From: Deferribacteraceae bacterium V6Fe1
GTDB taxonomy: Bacteria; Chrysiogenota; Deferribacteres; Deferribacterales; Deferrivibrionaceae
NCBI GenBank assembly: GCA_022813675.1
Contig: CP063375.1
Span: 1,686,001 to 1,750,000, forward strand
Direction: 5' to 3'
Length of the DNA stretch: 64,000 nucleotides
Below the pieces are notes generated by a model, which was not told the origin of the DNA, did no database searches, and was given only the letters and a program-made list of their open reading frames with translations. The position numbers and the translations under genes are program-made. Positions 36,627-45,258 of this stretch are shown here, piece by piece. The number at the start of each line of letters is the position of its first letter. The first letter of the stretch is position 1.

Positions 36627-38180
36627 TTAATGTTTAAAATGTCTTATTCCGGTAAATACCATCGCTATATTGTGTTCATTGCAAGCTTCGATGACCTCTT
36701 CATCCCTTATTGAGCCACCCGGCTGAATAATTGCAGTTATACCTCTGCCTGCAGCTTCATCAACACTGTCTCTGAACGGGAAAAATGCGTCACTTGCCAT
36801 TACACACCCCTGAAGTGGGCTTCTTGCCTTATCTGCGGCAATTTTAGATGAGTCTACACGGCTCATTTGCCCTGCTCCTACTCCGATTGTTCTGTCACTT
36901 TTGGCGTAAACAATTGCATTGGATTTGACATGTTTTGCAACCTTCCATGCAAATTCCAAAGCCTTATATTCATCTTCAGTAGGCTTTCTTTTGGTTGGAA
37001 CTTCCAAATTTCTAATAGTGTCAAATGTGTGCAAATCACGGTCGGCTAAAAGCATTCCACCTGTTACTTTTTTAATGTCAAGCTCATCATCTCGTTCAAA
37101 ATTATCCAGATTTTCTATTTCTATGAGTCTTAAATTTTTCTTAGAAGATAAAATTTCAACGGCTTCTTTTGAAAATTTTGGTGCAACTATTACTTCCAAA
37201 AATATCTTTGCTAATTCTTCTGCTAATTTTTTACCAATCTCTTTATTAGTACCTACTATTCCACCAAAAGCACTGACTGGGTCACACTCAAGGGCTTTTA
37301 AATAAGCGTCAAAATTGTTTTCTCCCACTGCTGTTCCGCAAGGATTTGTGTGCTTTATTATTGTTACAACAGGCTCTTTAAATTCTTTAACTATTTCTAC
37401 GGCTGCATTTATGTCAATTATGTTGTTAAAAGACAATTCCTTCCCCTGTAACTGTTTTCCTGTGGAGACACTTGGCTCTTTTATATTTGGCTGAGTGTAA
37501 AAAGCGGCTTCTTGATGTGGGTTTTCACCATACCTCATCCCCTGTTTTTTTCTTGCTGCAATGGCTATTTCTTCGGGGAATTTTATGTTTAGTATCTTAT
37601 TAAAGTAGCTTGATATGATACTGTCATATACTGCAGTATGGGTAAAAGCCTTTCTTGCCAAGTCTATTCTTGTATCGTATGTTATTCCACCTTTTTCTTC
37701 CAGCTCTTTTTCAACCCTTTCAAAATCGCTATTATCAACGATTACAGTTACAAATTTAAAATTTTTGGCAGCACTTCTGATCATTGTAGGGCCGCCTATG
37801 TCTATATTTTCTATTGCTACCTCAAGCTCCACATTTTTATCCGAAATGGTTTTTTCAAAAGGGTATAGATTTACAATTACCATATCTATGTCTTGTAAGT
37901 TTAAGTCACGCATTGTCTTCTGATGATTTTCATTATCCCTGATATTTAAGATACCCGCATGCACTTTAGGGTTTAATGTTTTTACCCTTCCATCCAAAAT
38001 CTCAGGAAATCCAGTAAATTCAGATATTTCAACGATATCAATTCCGCTTTCCTTTAAAAGTTTGGCTGTGCCCCCTGTAGAAACTATTTCTACGCCATGG
38101 TCACTGAGTTTTTTTGCAAACTCTGTAATTCCTGTCTTGTCAGACAAACTTATTAGTGCTCTTTTAGGCTTGGTTAACAT
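36627..38180 (-). CDS. purH: Bifunctional AICAR transformylase/IMP cyclohydrolase PurH
   Basis: Catalyses the last two steps to IMP. The 517 residues consist of the N-terminal IMP cyclohydrolase (KRALISLSDKTGI, STGGTAKLL, GRVKTLNPKVHAGIL) and the C-terminal formyl transferase (RYGENPHQEAAFY, TIIKHTNPCGTAVG, GGIVGTNKEI, SDAFFPFRDSVD). The Lys-His pair in IIKHTNPCG is the transformylase site. It overlaps the lspA end by 17 nt, so lspA, purH, purD and purE probably share a transcript. Confidence 0.97.
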   Translation of the reverse strand: MLTKPKRALISLSDKTGITEFAKKLSDHGVEIVSTGGTAKLLKESGIDIVEISEFTGFPEILDGRVKTLNPKVHAGILNIRDNENHQKTMRDLNLQDIDMVIVNLYPFEKTISDKNVELEVAIENIDIGGPTMIRSAAKNFKFVTVIVDNSDFERVEKELEEKGGITYDTRIDLARKAFTHTAVYDSIISSYFNKILNIKFPEEIAIAARKKQGMRYGENPHQEAAFYTQPNIKEPSVSTGKQLQGKELSFNNIIDINAAVEIVKEFKEPVVTIIKHTNPCGTAVGENNFDAYLKALECDPVSAFGGIVGTNKEIGKKLAEELAKIFLEVIVAPKFSKEAVEILSSKKNLRLIEIENLDNFERDDELDIKKVTGGMLLADRDLHTFDTIRNLEVPTKRKPTEDEYKALEFAWKVAKHVKSNAIVYAKSDRTIGVGAGQMSRVDSSKIAADKARSPLQGCVMASDAFFPFRDSVDEAAGRGITAIIQPGGSIRDEEVIEACNEHNIAMVFTGIRHFKH

Positions 38181-38649
38181 CTGTATCCCCCTTTTTCTTA
38201 AAAAGTATATCTATAAATAGAAAAAATATTCCAACGGTTATACAAGAATCGGCTACATTAAAAGCAGGCCAATGATAATCCTTTATGTAAAAATCGAGAA
38301 AATCTACAACGCTACCGAGATAAATCCTGTCTATGAAATTCCCAATTGCACCCGATAAAATAAGTGTGTAGGCAAATGCTCTTAGTCTATGGTCAATCTC
38401 CTTATACATAAGGTAAATGACTATAAATATTGCTAATGCCGTTATTATAACAAAGAATATTTGTCTGTAAGAGTCATCTAATTTTGCTAAAAAGCCAAAA
38501 GCTGCTCCGGGGTTTAAAACAAAAGTAAGATTGAAAAATCCCGGGATTATCTCTTTGGTTTCATATAAATCAAAAATATGTTTGATATAAAATTTTGATA
38601 TTTGGTCGATTAAAACTAAGACGAAAATTACAGGAAGATATTTTTTCAT
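38164..38649 (-). CDS. lspA: Lipoprotein signal peptidase LspA (signal peptidase II)
   Basis: Inner-membrane aspartic protease that cuts prolipoproteins before the lipidated cysteine. About 161 residues and four membrane segments. The two catalytic aspartates are in GNFIDRIYLG and SVVDFLDF, and the FNVADSCITVG segment follows. I use the ATG at 38649 because AGAGGTGG lies five bases upstream; a GTG six bases earlier would add two residues. It starts a minus-strand unit with purH, purD and purE, separated from ileS by a terminator. Confidence 0.93.
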   Translation of the reverse strand: MKKYLPVIFVLVLIDQISKFYIKHIFDLYETKEIIPGFFNLTFVLNPGAAFGFLAKLDDSYRQIFFVIITALAIFIVIYLMYKEIDHRLRAFAYTLILSGAIGNFIDRIYLGSVVDFLDFYIKDYHWPAFNVADSCITVGIFFLFIDILFKKKGDTDVNQA

Positions 38650-38671
38650 AACCACCTCTTTACAATATTAT

Positions 38672-38696
38672 AAAAAAAGGGGCACAAAGCCCCTTT
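38672..38696 (-). terminator. Intrinsic terminator after ileS
   Basis: AAAGGGGC and GCCCCTTT pair over 8 bp with a 5-base loop. On the minus strand the hairpin is followed by a run of seven T. It lies between the ileS stop and lspA, both on the minus strand, so it divides ileS from the lspA-pur unit; read-through is possible. Confidence 0.8.
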
Positions 38697-38705
38697 GTTT
38701 GTTAT

Positions 38706-41507
38706 TTAAGAAATTGCCTGATAGCACCTTTCGCAGATTGTTTTGTGGTCTTCAAACTTACCCACGGTATCGGATTTGACCCAACATCTTTCACATTTTT
38801 CATGATTTGATGTTTCTACAAGTATTTTTATCTTTCTATCTTCCGGCATATACCCATCTTCTACTTCATCAAAATTTTTCAGCACGACTTCAGATACAAT
38901 AAATATTTTTTCAATCCCTTCATCAGCGGACAAAATATCCAAAATATCTTTATCTGCTCCTATAGTTACTTTAGCATCAAGAGGATGTCCTATCACCTTT
39001 TCAGCCCTTTTAAGCTCAAGAGCTTTATTGACATCTTTTTTTATTTCATAGATTTGATTCCATTTTTTGTAAACAGACTCATCAAAAACAGATTCATCCA
39101 CTTCTGCAAAATGTTCCATAAATACATATTCCGGTTTACCTTTATAGTTAGGTAAATATTCCCATACTTCATCGGCAGTGAATGATAAAATAGGCGACAT
39201 CAGGATACAAAGCTCTTTGAGAATTATGAAATTTACAGTTTGAGCTGACCGTCTGAATCTTGAATCTTTCTTGTAGCAGTAAAGCCTGTCTTTGATAATA
39301 TCATGGTAAAATGCCGACAAGTCGTTTACACAAAAATTATTTAACGTATGGAAAAACACATGAAATTGATAGTTGTCAAAAGCGTTATAGATTCTTTTTT
39401 TGACGTTTTGCCATTTCATTAACATATATTTATCGATATCAAGTAAATTGGCAAAATCTACCATATCCGTATCAGGATTAAAATCTGAAATATTGCCCAA
39501 GATGTATTTGCAAGAGTTTCTGATTTTTCTGTATGCTTCAACAAGTCTGGTAATAATATTCTGGGAGATTCTGACATCTTCGGTATAATCTTCTGCTGCT
39601 ACCCACAGTCTTAATATTTCGGCACCGTATTTTTTGATAATTTCTTCGGGTGTGACCACATTCCCGAGAGATTTGGACATTTTTTTACCACTGCCATCAA
39701 CTACAAAACCATGTGTCAATACTTCTGAATAAGGTGCTCTTCCTCTCGTGCCGACACTTTCCAAAATAGTACTGTGAAACCAACCTCTATGCTGGTCGCT
39801 CCCCTCAAGATACATATTTGCAGGCCATCCAAGCTCTTCTCGTGTCTCACAAACTGCAACGTGGCTTACACCGGAATCAAACCAAACATCTAAAATATCG
39901 GTTTCTTTTCTGATTTTATCAGAATTACAATGAGGACATTTAAAATCTTTTCCAAGAAAATATTCATTATCAAAGTCAAACCAGGCGTCAGCGCCATTTT
40001 CAAGGAAAGCATTATATACCTTTTCCATTATCTCATCATTGATAATAACTTCACCGCATTCCTGGCATAGAAATACTGCAATTGGCACACCCCAAGTCCT
40101 TTGTCTTGAAATGCACCAGTCTGGTCTGTTTTCTATCATCGCAGTAATTCTGTTTTCACCCCAAGCAGGAATCCATTTTATATTTTTTATCTCTTTTAAG
40201 GTATTCTCTCTAAGGTCATTTTTTTCCATAGAGATAAACCATTGGGGTGTAGCTCTGAAAACCACCGGATTTTTACATCTCCAACAATGCGGGTAAGAGT
40301 GGTCAACTTTTCCGGAATTTAAAAGTGTTCCATTTTCATCCATGTGGGCAATTATTTTATCGTTTGCTTTGACAATATGTTCACCGGCAAAAATCTCTGT
40401 ATCCTTTTTAAATAGCCCATTGTCGTCAACGGGGTTTAATATTTCAAGTCCGTATTTTAAGCCGACTTCGTAGTCCTCCTGACCGTGCCCGGGAGCTGTA
40501 TGGACAATACCTGTACCTTGCTCAAGAGTTACGTGGTCGCCAAGAATCATTAAAGAATCGCGGTCGTAGAAGGGGTGTTTTGCTTTTTCATTTTCAAAAT
40601 CCGAGCCGCTAACCCTTTTTATCTCTTTATGTGAAGTTATACTGAATGTCTCCAGTAATTTTTCTAAAAGCTCTGTAGCCACAACAATATGTTCGCCGAC
40701 GGAAAGGTTTTTGTTTTTTGTTTCAACTATTTCGACTAACGAATATTGATAGTTAGGATTGAATGCAAGACCAAGGTTAGCAGGCAATGTCCAAGGGGTA
40801 GTAGTCCATATTACAACACTGGTATTCTCAGGTAAATTTAATTTTTGAGCAGTTTCTTTTCTTACGGGAAACTTTACATAAATTGAGTTAGACGTGTGGT
40901 TATCGTATTCCACTTCTGCTTCTGCAAGGGCTGTTACACAACTTGTACACCAGTAAACAGGTTTTAATCCTTTATATACCCCTTTATTTTTGAAAAATTT
41001 ATATAGCTCTTTAAGGGTTACGGCTTCATATACATAATCCATCGTAATATATGGATTTTCCCATTCACCCAAAACACCAAGCCTTTTAAATTCTTCCCTT
41101 TGTATATCTATAAACTTTTCAGCATATTTTCTGCACTCTTTTCTTATTTGCGATTTTTCCATTTCATATTTTTTCTTGCCGAGAAGTTTATCTACTTGAT
41201 GCTCAATGGGAAGGCCGTGACAATCCCAACCCGGGACGTAAGGGGAATAGTACCCTTCTAAGGTCTTAACTTTGATTATAAAATCTTTTAAAATTTTATT
41301 TAGGGCATGTCCGATATGGATATGACCATTTGCATAAGGTGGACCGTCGTGTAAAATATATTTTTTGTTTTTATTCCTTGTGGAAATTATTTTATGATAT
41401 AAATTAGATTTTTCCCATTTTTTTATTCTTTCAGGCTCACTGTTACTTAAATTGGCCTTCATCGGAAAATTAGTGTTAGGTAAATTTAAAGTATCTTTGT
41501 ATTCCAT
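38706..41507 (-). CDS. ileS: Isoleucyl-tRNA synthetase
   Basis: Charges tRNA-Ile and edits misactivated valine. It has 933 residues. The HIGH signature is in PYANGHIHIGHALNKI, the KMSKS loop in GSGKKMSKSLGN, and the class I editing domain (WTTTPWTLPANLGL) is present. The C-terminus carries CERCW and CERC, the zinc-binding domain of bacterial IleRS type 1. An AAGAGG site precedes the ATG. Its own promoter candidate lies upstream; no T-box leader was recognised. Confidence 0.97.
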   Translation of the reverse strand: MEYKDTLNLPNTNFPMKANLSNSEPERIKKWEKSNLYHKIISTRNKNKKYILHDGPPYANGHIHIGHALNKILKDFIIKVKTLEGYYSPYVPGWDCHGLPIEHQVDKLLGKKKYEMEKSQIRKECRKYAEKFIDIQREEFKRLGVLGEWENPYITMDYVYEAVTLKELYKFFKNKGVYKGLKPVYWCTSCVTALAEAEVEYDNHTSNSIYVKFPVRKETAQKLNLPENTSVVIWTTTPWTLPANLGLAFNPNYQYSLVEIVETKNKNLSVGEHIVVATELLEKLLETFSITSHKEIKRVSGSDFENEKAKHPFYDRDSLMILGDHVTLEQGTGIVHTAPGHGQEDYEVGLKYGLEILNPVDDNGLFKKDTEIFAGEHIVKANDKIIAHMDENGTLLNSGKVDHSYPHCWRCKNPVVFRATPQWFISMEKNDLRENTLKEIKNIKWIPAWGENRITAMIENRPDWCISRQRTWGVPIAVFLCQECGEVIINDEIMEKVYNAFLENGADAWFDFDNEYFLGKDFKCPHCNSDKIRKETDILDVWFDSGVSHVAVCETREELGWPANMYLEGSDQHRGWFHSTILESVGTRGRAPYSEVLTHGFVVDGSGKKMSKSLGNVVTPEEIIKKYGAEILRLWVAAEDYTEDVRISQNIITRLVEAYRKIRNSCKYILGNISDFNPDTDMVDFANLLDIDKYMLMKWQNVKKRIYNAFDNYQFHVFFHTLNNFCVNDLSAFYHDIIKDRLYCYKKDSRFRRSAQTVNFIILKELCILMSPILSFTADEVWEYLPNYKGKPEYVFMEHFAEVDESVFDESVYKKWNQIYEIKKDVNKALELKRAEKVIGHPLDAKVTIGADKDILDILSADEGIEKIFIVSEVVLKNFDEVEDGYMPEDRKIKILVETSNHEKCERCWVKSDTVGKFEDHKTICERCYQAIS

Positions 41508-41541
41508 TGTGACCTCTTAATGTATTTTATTTTGAGGGTGA

Positions 41542-41570
41542 TTTTTAGCACTAAAACCCTAATTTATCAA
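41542..41570 (-). promoter_or_regulatory. Candidate promoter of ileS
   Basis: On the minus strand TTGATA (41570-41565) and TAAAAA (41547-41542) are separated by 17 bases. The start would be near 41535, about 30 nt before the ATG at 41507. The leader is too short for a T-box. Confidence 0.4.
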
Positions 41571-41601
41571 GAGAAATAAGTCTAATATTTACTAAATTGC
41601 G

Positions 41602-42045
41602 TTAGATAGTCTTTGATTTTGAAAAATATTTGTTGAGCATAAGTATAATGATAAATGCCAAGACTATTCTAATGCCTATTATTACAATGCCGTTTGCCCC
41701 CACTGCCACAAAAAGGAGCGTATCTTCAAAAACAGCATGGCACACGCTTAAAAATATTGATGTGAGTATTATTTCCTTTTGGCTCATATTGCCTGACATG
41801 GCGTTTTTGATTAATATCCCTGCACCGTAAGCTATCCCCAAAACAAGACCCACGACCATAGTTATTGATGCATTAGATTTTATTCCGATAAAGCCAAACG
41901 GTCTGTTTAAGATATCTTGTGACAGTTTGTAAAGTTTTGAATTTTCATAAAACTCATAAACTATCATTAGCGAGACAATTATCCCTGTTAATTTTATGCA
42001 AAGAAAAAGTGCATTTTTTAAAGGCTCGTAGATTTCTATATCCAT
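41602..42045 (-). CDS. Gate/nucleoside-recognition domain membrane protein (first half-type)
   Basis: A 147-residue membrane protein with four hydrophobic segments. PFGFIGIKSNASITMVVGLVLGIAYGAG matches the Gate (nucleoside recognition) domain found in nucleoside transporters and in spore maturation proteins SpmA/SpmB. Its partner of the same kind is encoded directly upstream, overlapping by 10 nt, so the two probably form a heterodimer. The transported substrate is unknown; the cell wall features of this organism argue against sporulation. Confidence 0.68.
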   Translation of the reverse strand: MDIEIYEPLKNALFLCIKLTGIIVSLMIVYEFYENSKLYKLSQDILNRPFGFIGIKSNASITMVVGLVLGIAYGAGILIKNAMSGNMSQKEIILTSIFLSVCHAVFEDTLLFVAVGANGIVIIGIRIVLAFIIILMLNKYFSKSKTI

Positions 42046-42458
42046 AAAATATTAACCATAAAAGCTGCAAGAAATGCAGTTAATAATCTTGTTAATAATA
42101 CCGGAACTGCTCTGACCCCTGTTCTTGTTAGGATAACGGTTTCAATGATAAGGTTGTGAGCTATCCCTAAAAATAGACCGATAATTGTTATTTGCTTGAC
42201 TGTCAAGTCAAGAGGCTGCATAGCTGCGATTGCAGCATACAGATTGAGCGACATTCCTGAAATCATAGCAATCGAAGCCTCACCCGGAAGACCTATAAGC
42301 TTCATTATGGGTGAGAAAAATGAGCCGATAGCCCCAAGTATGTTTGTTTGCTTTAAAATATCTACTAATAGATAGAAGGGGAATGTAAAAATCACTATTT
42401 TTTTGCTGATTTTAATTCCGTTCTTGAAACCGTTCAAGATATGTTCTAATATTTTCAT
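42036..42458 (-). CDS. Gate/nucleoside-recognition domain membrane protein (partner)
   Basis: A 140-residue membrane protein with hydrophobic segments at about 18-38, 55-78, 90-110 and 118-138. FFSPIMKLIGLPGEASIAMISGMSLNLYAAI is the Gate-domain signature. It pairs with the overlapping downstream gene. The pair is divergent from rlmB. Function unknown. Confidence 0.68.
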   Translation of the reverse strand: MKILEHILNGFKNGIKISKKIVIFTFPFYLLVDILKQTNILGAIGSFFSPIMKLIGLPGEASIAMISGMSLNLYAAIAAMQPLDLTVKQITIIGLFLGIAHNLIIETVILTRTGVRAVPVLLTRLLTAFLAAFMVNILWI

Positions 42459-42505
42459 GTCGGGTAGTTATAATAAAAAATTATTATTTGTAAAGTTATT
42501 TGTAG

Positions 42506-43207
42506 GTGAATATGTTAATTTATGGAAAAAATGCACTGCTTGAAGCTTTGAAGGCCAATACAAAAATAAAAGAGATTTTTTTGAGGGACGGCGTAACGAT
42601 TCTTAATAATGTAAATCTTGATAAAATCAAGGTTACAATTTTGAAAAAAAATGAGTTTGAGGTGAAGTTTCCTGAAAAAAACCAAGGGATAGTTGCCGAT
42701 ATAGATTATAAAACTTACGATTTTTATGATGTTGTTGAAGAGTTGGAAAACGAAAAAAACGTTGTAGTATTAGATCATATTCAAGATCCTCATAATTATG
42801 GAGCAATTATAAGAGCGGGACATTGTTTCGGAGTAAAATTTTTCATCGTTGCCAAAGATAATCAATCTAAGATTACTCCCACTGTTTTTAAGACAAGTGC
42901 CGGCAGCTTGATTTATGCCAAGGTTGTTGAGGTGGTAAATATCGCTAAGACTTTAGATGAATTAAAAAAAGTGGGCTTTTATGTTTATGCGGCTGATGTG
43001 CACACTGAAAGATATATTTCTTCTGTTAATCATGAAGGGAAAAAGGCTATTATAATTGGTTCGGAAGGTAAGGGGATTAGGCCTAACGTTTTGAAAAGGG
43101 CTGATGTTATTTTTAAAATCCCCATGGTTTCAAACATAGATTCTTTAAATGCATCCCAAAGTGCGGCTATAGCCTTATACGAACTCTGCGGTAAATGGCA
43201 TGGATAA
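42506..43207 (+). CDS. rlmB: 23S rRNA 2'-O-methyltransferase, TrmH/RlmB family
   Basis: SpoU-class methyltransferase of 233 residues, probably methylating G2251 in 23S rRNA. An N-terminal substrate-binding domain starts at YGKNALLEALK. The knotted SpoU domain has VVLDHIQDPHNYGAIIRAGHCFGV (motif 1), IIIGSEGKGIRPNVLKRAD (motif 2) and IPMVSNIDSLNASQSAAIALYE (motif 3). TrmH-type relatives with other targets are possible. A small ORF overlaps its end. Confidence 0.9.
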   Translation: MNMLIYGKNALLEALKANTKIKEIFLRDGVTILNNVNLDKIKVTILKKNEFEVKFPEKNQGIVADIDYKTYDFYDVVEELENEKNVVVLDHIQDPHNYGAIIRAGHCFGVKFFIVAKDNQSKITPTVFKTSAGSLIYAKVVEVVNIAKTLDELKKVGFYVYAADVHTERYISSVNHEGKKAIIIGSEGKGIRPNVLKRADVIFKIPMVSNIDSLNASQSAAIALYELCGKWHG

Positions 43208-43367
43208 AAGATTATCTGAAAATGCAAGCTTTATTGCAAAAAAATATAAATATAAAGAGATGATTTTGAAAAGAAAGCTCAAGGTGAATGTTTCTGTGGC
43301 AAAAAAGCTGATTGGCCCTGACTGTGCATATCATTTATATAGCGATTTGAAAAATAAATCTGAGTAA
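43200..43367 (+). CDS. Small basic hypothetical protein (55 residues)
   Basis: An ATG overlaps the end of rlmB by 8 nt and opens a 55-codon frame that ends at TAA 43365-43367. The product is lysine-rich (about one quarter Lys/Arg) and probably mostly helical, with no recognised motif. The overlap with rlmB and lack of any other frame in the gap suggest that it is translated by coupling. It is too short to be named. Confidence 0.45.
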   Translation: MDKRLSENASFIAKKYKYKEMILKRKLKVNVSVAKKLIGPDCAYHLYSDLKNKSE

Positions 43368-43426
43368 ACATATCGTTAAATCAAAGTCTTTTGTTACGCA
43401 ATTTGCGGATAGATATTTTTCTTTAA

Positions 43427-43441
43427 GATTAACTGTTAATC
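43427..43441. promoter_or_regulatory. 15-bp palindrome upstream of the gntR promoter
   Basis: GATTAAC and GTTAATC flank a single T: a perfect 7-bp inverted repeat, 38 bases before the -35 box of the gntR pair. Such spacing suits an activator or second regulator site. No protein can be assigned. Confidence 0.35.
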
Positions 43442-43478
43442 GTTATTTAACTAATTACTTATAAAGAGAAAAAATTTG

Positions 43479-43507
43479 TTGACGATAGATTTATAATGTT
43501 GTATATT
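43479..43507 (+). promoter_or_regulatory. Sigma-70 promoter of the gntR pair
   Basis: TTGACG (43479-43484), 17 bases, TATATT (43502-43507). The start would fall at about 43514, inside the large inverted repeat that follows. A leader of about 45 nt precedes the GTG at 43559. Confidence 0.65.
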
Positions 43508-43508
43508 T

Positions 43509-43535
43509 GGATACTGTATACAGAATACAGTATCC
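43509..43535. promoter_or_regulatory. 27-bp perfect inverted repeat, probable GntR operator
   Basis: GGATACTGTAT and ATACAGTATCC pair perfectly over 11 bp around a 5-base centre. It starts right after the -10 box and covers the transcription start, where a bound dimer would block initiation. The core CTGTATACAG resembles the short T-GTATAC-A type sites of FadR-subfamily regulators. Autoregulation by the adjacent gntR genes is inferred. Confidence 0.6.
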
Positions 43536-43558
43536 AATAATTTAATAAGGGTTTGAGT

Positions 43559-44239
43559 GTGACTCAGAATATTTATTTTTATGAATCTAAACCTCTCAGA
43601 GAGGTGATTGCCGACAGAATCAGATCAGATATTATTAAAGGCGTTTATGCCGACGGTGAGAGGCTTGTTGAACCTAAACTTGCTGAGACACTGGGTATAA
43701 GTAGGACACCGATAAGAGAAGCCCTTAGGCAACTTGAGAGTGAAGGGTTTATTGAAATTGTCCCAAGAAGAGGGGCTGTAGTTAAGACCATTACTATTAA
43801 AGATTTGGACGATTTGTACGCAATAAAGGCAAATCTTGAGGGTTTGGCGGCTAATCAAGCAACTTTAAACATTGCGCGTGAAGAAATTGAAAAATTAAAA
43901 CTTATCAATGAAAAATTTTTTAGTTTGTCAAAGAGCAGCAAGAATATTGTTGAAGAGTATTTGTCATATAATATTGATTTCCATAATATTTTCATCATAG
44001 CTTCTAAGAATAATAAGTTAATAGAAATTTTAGAAGGACTTTCAAAAAATTTTCAAAGGTTTAAAGGGATATTGGTTGCCAAAGCCGATAGATCAAAAGA
44101 TGCATATGTGGAACATCAGAAAGTTATTGAGGCATTTGAGAAAAAAGATCCAGTGTTGGCTGAAAATACTGTAAGGGAGCACATTAAAAGCAGTTGGAAG
44201 TATCTTCGTAAATTTATTAATAAAGAGGACAACTTATGA
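43559..44239 (+). CDS. GntR family transcriptional regulator, FadR/FCD type (first)
   Basis: About 226 residues. The N-terminal winged helix reads SDIIKGVYADGERLVEPKLAETLGISRTPIREALRQLESEGFIEIVPRRGAVV; the C-terminal helical FCD ligand domain has metal-type residues (Asp near SYNIDFHNIF, His in EHQKVIEAF and VREHIKSSW). Family ligands are often organic acids. GTG at 43559 is preferred because AAGGG lies 7 bases upstream; a TTG six bases earlier would have no room for a ribosome site. The next gene overlaps by 4 nt and encodes a paralogue. Confidence 0.88.
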   Translation: MTQNIYFYESKPLREVIADRIRSDIIKGVYADGERLVEPKLAETLGISRTPIREALRQLESEGFIEIVPRRGAVVKTITIKDLDDLYAIKANLEGLAANQATLNIAREEIEKLKLINEKFFSLSKSSKNIVEEYLSYNIDFHNIFIIASKNNKLIEILEGLSKNFQRFKGILVAKADRSKDAYVEHQKVIEAFEKKDPVLAENTVREHIKSSWKYLRKFINKEDNL

Positions 44240-44901
44240 AGGATATATCTATTGATAATGCCACGTTAAGTGAAAAGATAGCCGAGACGATTAGGGGATA
44301 CATATTGGGAGGCACATTGAAGCCCGGTGACAGGCTTACGGAGCCTAAGCTTTCGGAAATGCTGGGAATAAGCAGGACACCAATAAGAGAGGCGCTCAGA
44401 TTGCTTGAGATGGAAGGGTTTGTGGAAATTTTTCCGAGAAGAGGTGCAGTCGTTTCCGTGATAACAGATAAGGATGTTGATGAGATATTTGTTTTGAAAA
44501 TGAAGTTGGAATCATTGGCGGCAAGGTTGGCCGTTAAAAATTTGACCAACGAAGATATAAAAAAACTTAAAGATATTAATGAAAAAATGGAAAAATATTC
44601 GCTGACAAAAAATGTGGCGAATTTGATAAAATTGAATTCGGAATTTCATAACTTATTTATAACTAAGTGTAACAATTCAAGGCTTGAGAAGTTTCTTGAA
44701 AGTCTGCTTAGACAGTTCAAAAGAGCAACAGCATACTCATTTACCGAAACAGGAAGGATTTCAAAGGTCATTGATGAGCATAAAGAGATAATTGAAGCAT
44801 TTGAGGAGAGGGATGCTGATAGAGTGGAAAAGCTTGTTGAAAGGCATATAAAAAGCGGTTGGACTTTTATATTAAATAAAGTTTCCGGCAAAGCTGTTTA
44901 A
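44236..44901 (+). CDS. GntR family transcriptional regulator, FadR/FCD type (second)
   Basis: A 221-residue paralogue of the gene just upstream. The winged helix (GGTLKPGDRLTEPKLSEMLGISRTPIREALRLLEMEGFVEIFPRRGAVVS) is nearly the same as in the first copy, and the FCD domain has LNSEFHNLFI, IDEHKEIIEAF and VERHIKSGW. Tandem duplication followed by divergence of the ligand domain is likely. The recognition helix IGISRTPIREALR is shared, so both may bind the same operator, perhaps as a heterodimer. It precedes purS by 118 nt. Confidence 0.88.
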   Translation: MKDISIDNATLSEKIAETIRGYILGGTLKPGDRLTEPKLSEMLGISRTPIREALRLLEMEGFVEIFPRRGAVVSVITDKDVDEIFVLKMKLESLAARLAVKNLTNEDIKKLKDINEKMEKYSLTKNVANLIKLNSEFHNLFITKCNNSRLEKFLESLLRQFKRATAYSFTETGRISKVIDEHKEIIEAFEERDADRVEKLVERHIKSGWTFILNKVSGKAV

Positions 44902-44940
44902 GATAATTACAGTCACTTTTTAATCGGTAAGCTACTTGCT

Positions 44941-44980
44941 GAGGTGATGTACCGGAGTAAAAAAGCGGTGACACATCCTC
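44941..44980 (+). promoter_or_regulatory. Hairpin in the purS leader
   Basis: GAGG-TG-ATGT-ACCG (44941-44954), an 11-base loop, then CGGT-GAC-ACAT-CCTC (44966-44980) forms a 12-bp stem with two small bulges. There is no T-run, so it is not an intrinsic terminator. It ends 39 bases before the purS ATG. It is not a riboswitch class I recognise. A hairpin operator or RNA control element are both possible. Confidence 0.3.
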
Positions 44981-45019
44981 AAAATTATGCTAAATTCATA
45001 AAAAAATCGAGGTAAAATC

Positions 45020-45256
45020 ATGAAAGTTAGAGTTTATGTCAAACTAAAAGATACTGTTTTAGACCCACAGGGTGAAGCTATTTTGCAATCGGCCAAAAGA
45101 AATGGTTACGATTTTATCGAGGATGTAAGGGTTGGTAAAATATTTGAGCTTGAAGTTTCAGAGGCGGAAAATCATGAAGCGAAAGTAAAGCAGCTTTGTG
45201 ATAAGCTTTTGGCCAATCCTATTATTGAAGAATATTCAATTAAAATGGGTGAGTAG
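45020..45256 (+). CDS. purS: Phosphoribosylformylglycinamidine synthase subunit PurS
   Basis: Small structural subunit (78 residues) of the three-part FGAM synthase, needed to join PurL with PurQ. Residues [36 protein letters not shown] and NPIIEEYSI match the family. GAGG before the ATG. The next gene starts 2 nt after the stop. It opens the purSQLF operon behind the two gntR genes. Confidence 0.95.
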   Translation: MKVRVYVKLKDTVLDPQGEAILQSAKRNGYDFIEDVRVGKIFELEVSEAENHEAKVKQLCDKLLANPIIEEYSIKMGE

Positions 45257-45258
45257 TT

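Noticed and set aside
41508-41601. T-box leader before ileS
   Set aside because: The gap is only about 94 bases and has no specifier-loop or T-box-like sequence and no terminator hairpin.
44902-45019. Known purine or ZTP riboswitch in the purS leader
   Set aside because: Only one bulged hairpin was found, and I could not match it to the three-way junction of purine riboswitches or to the conserved ZTP motif.
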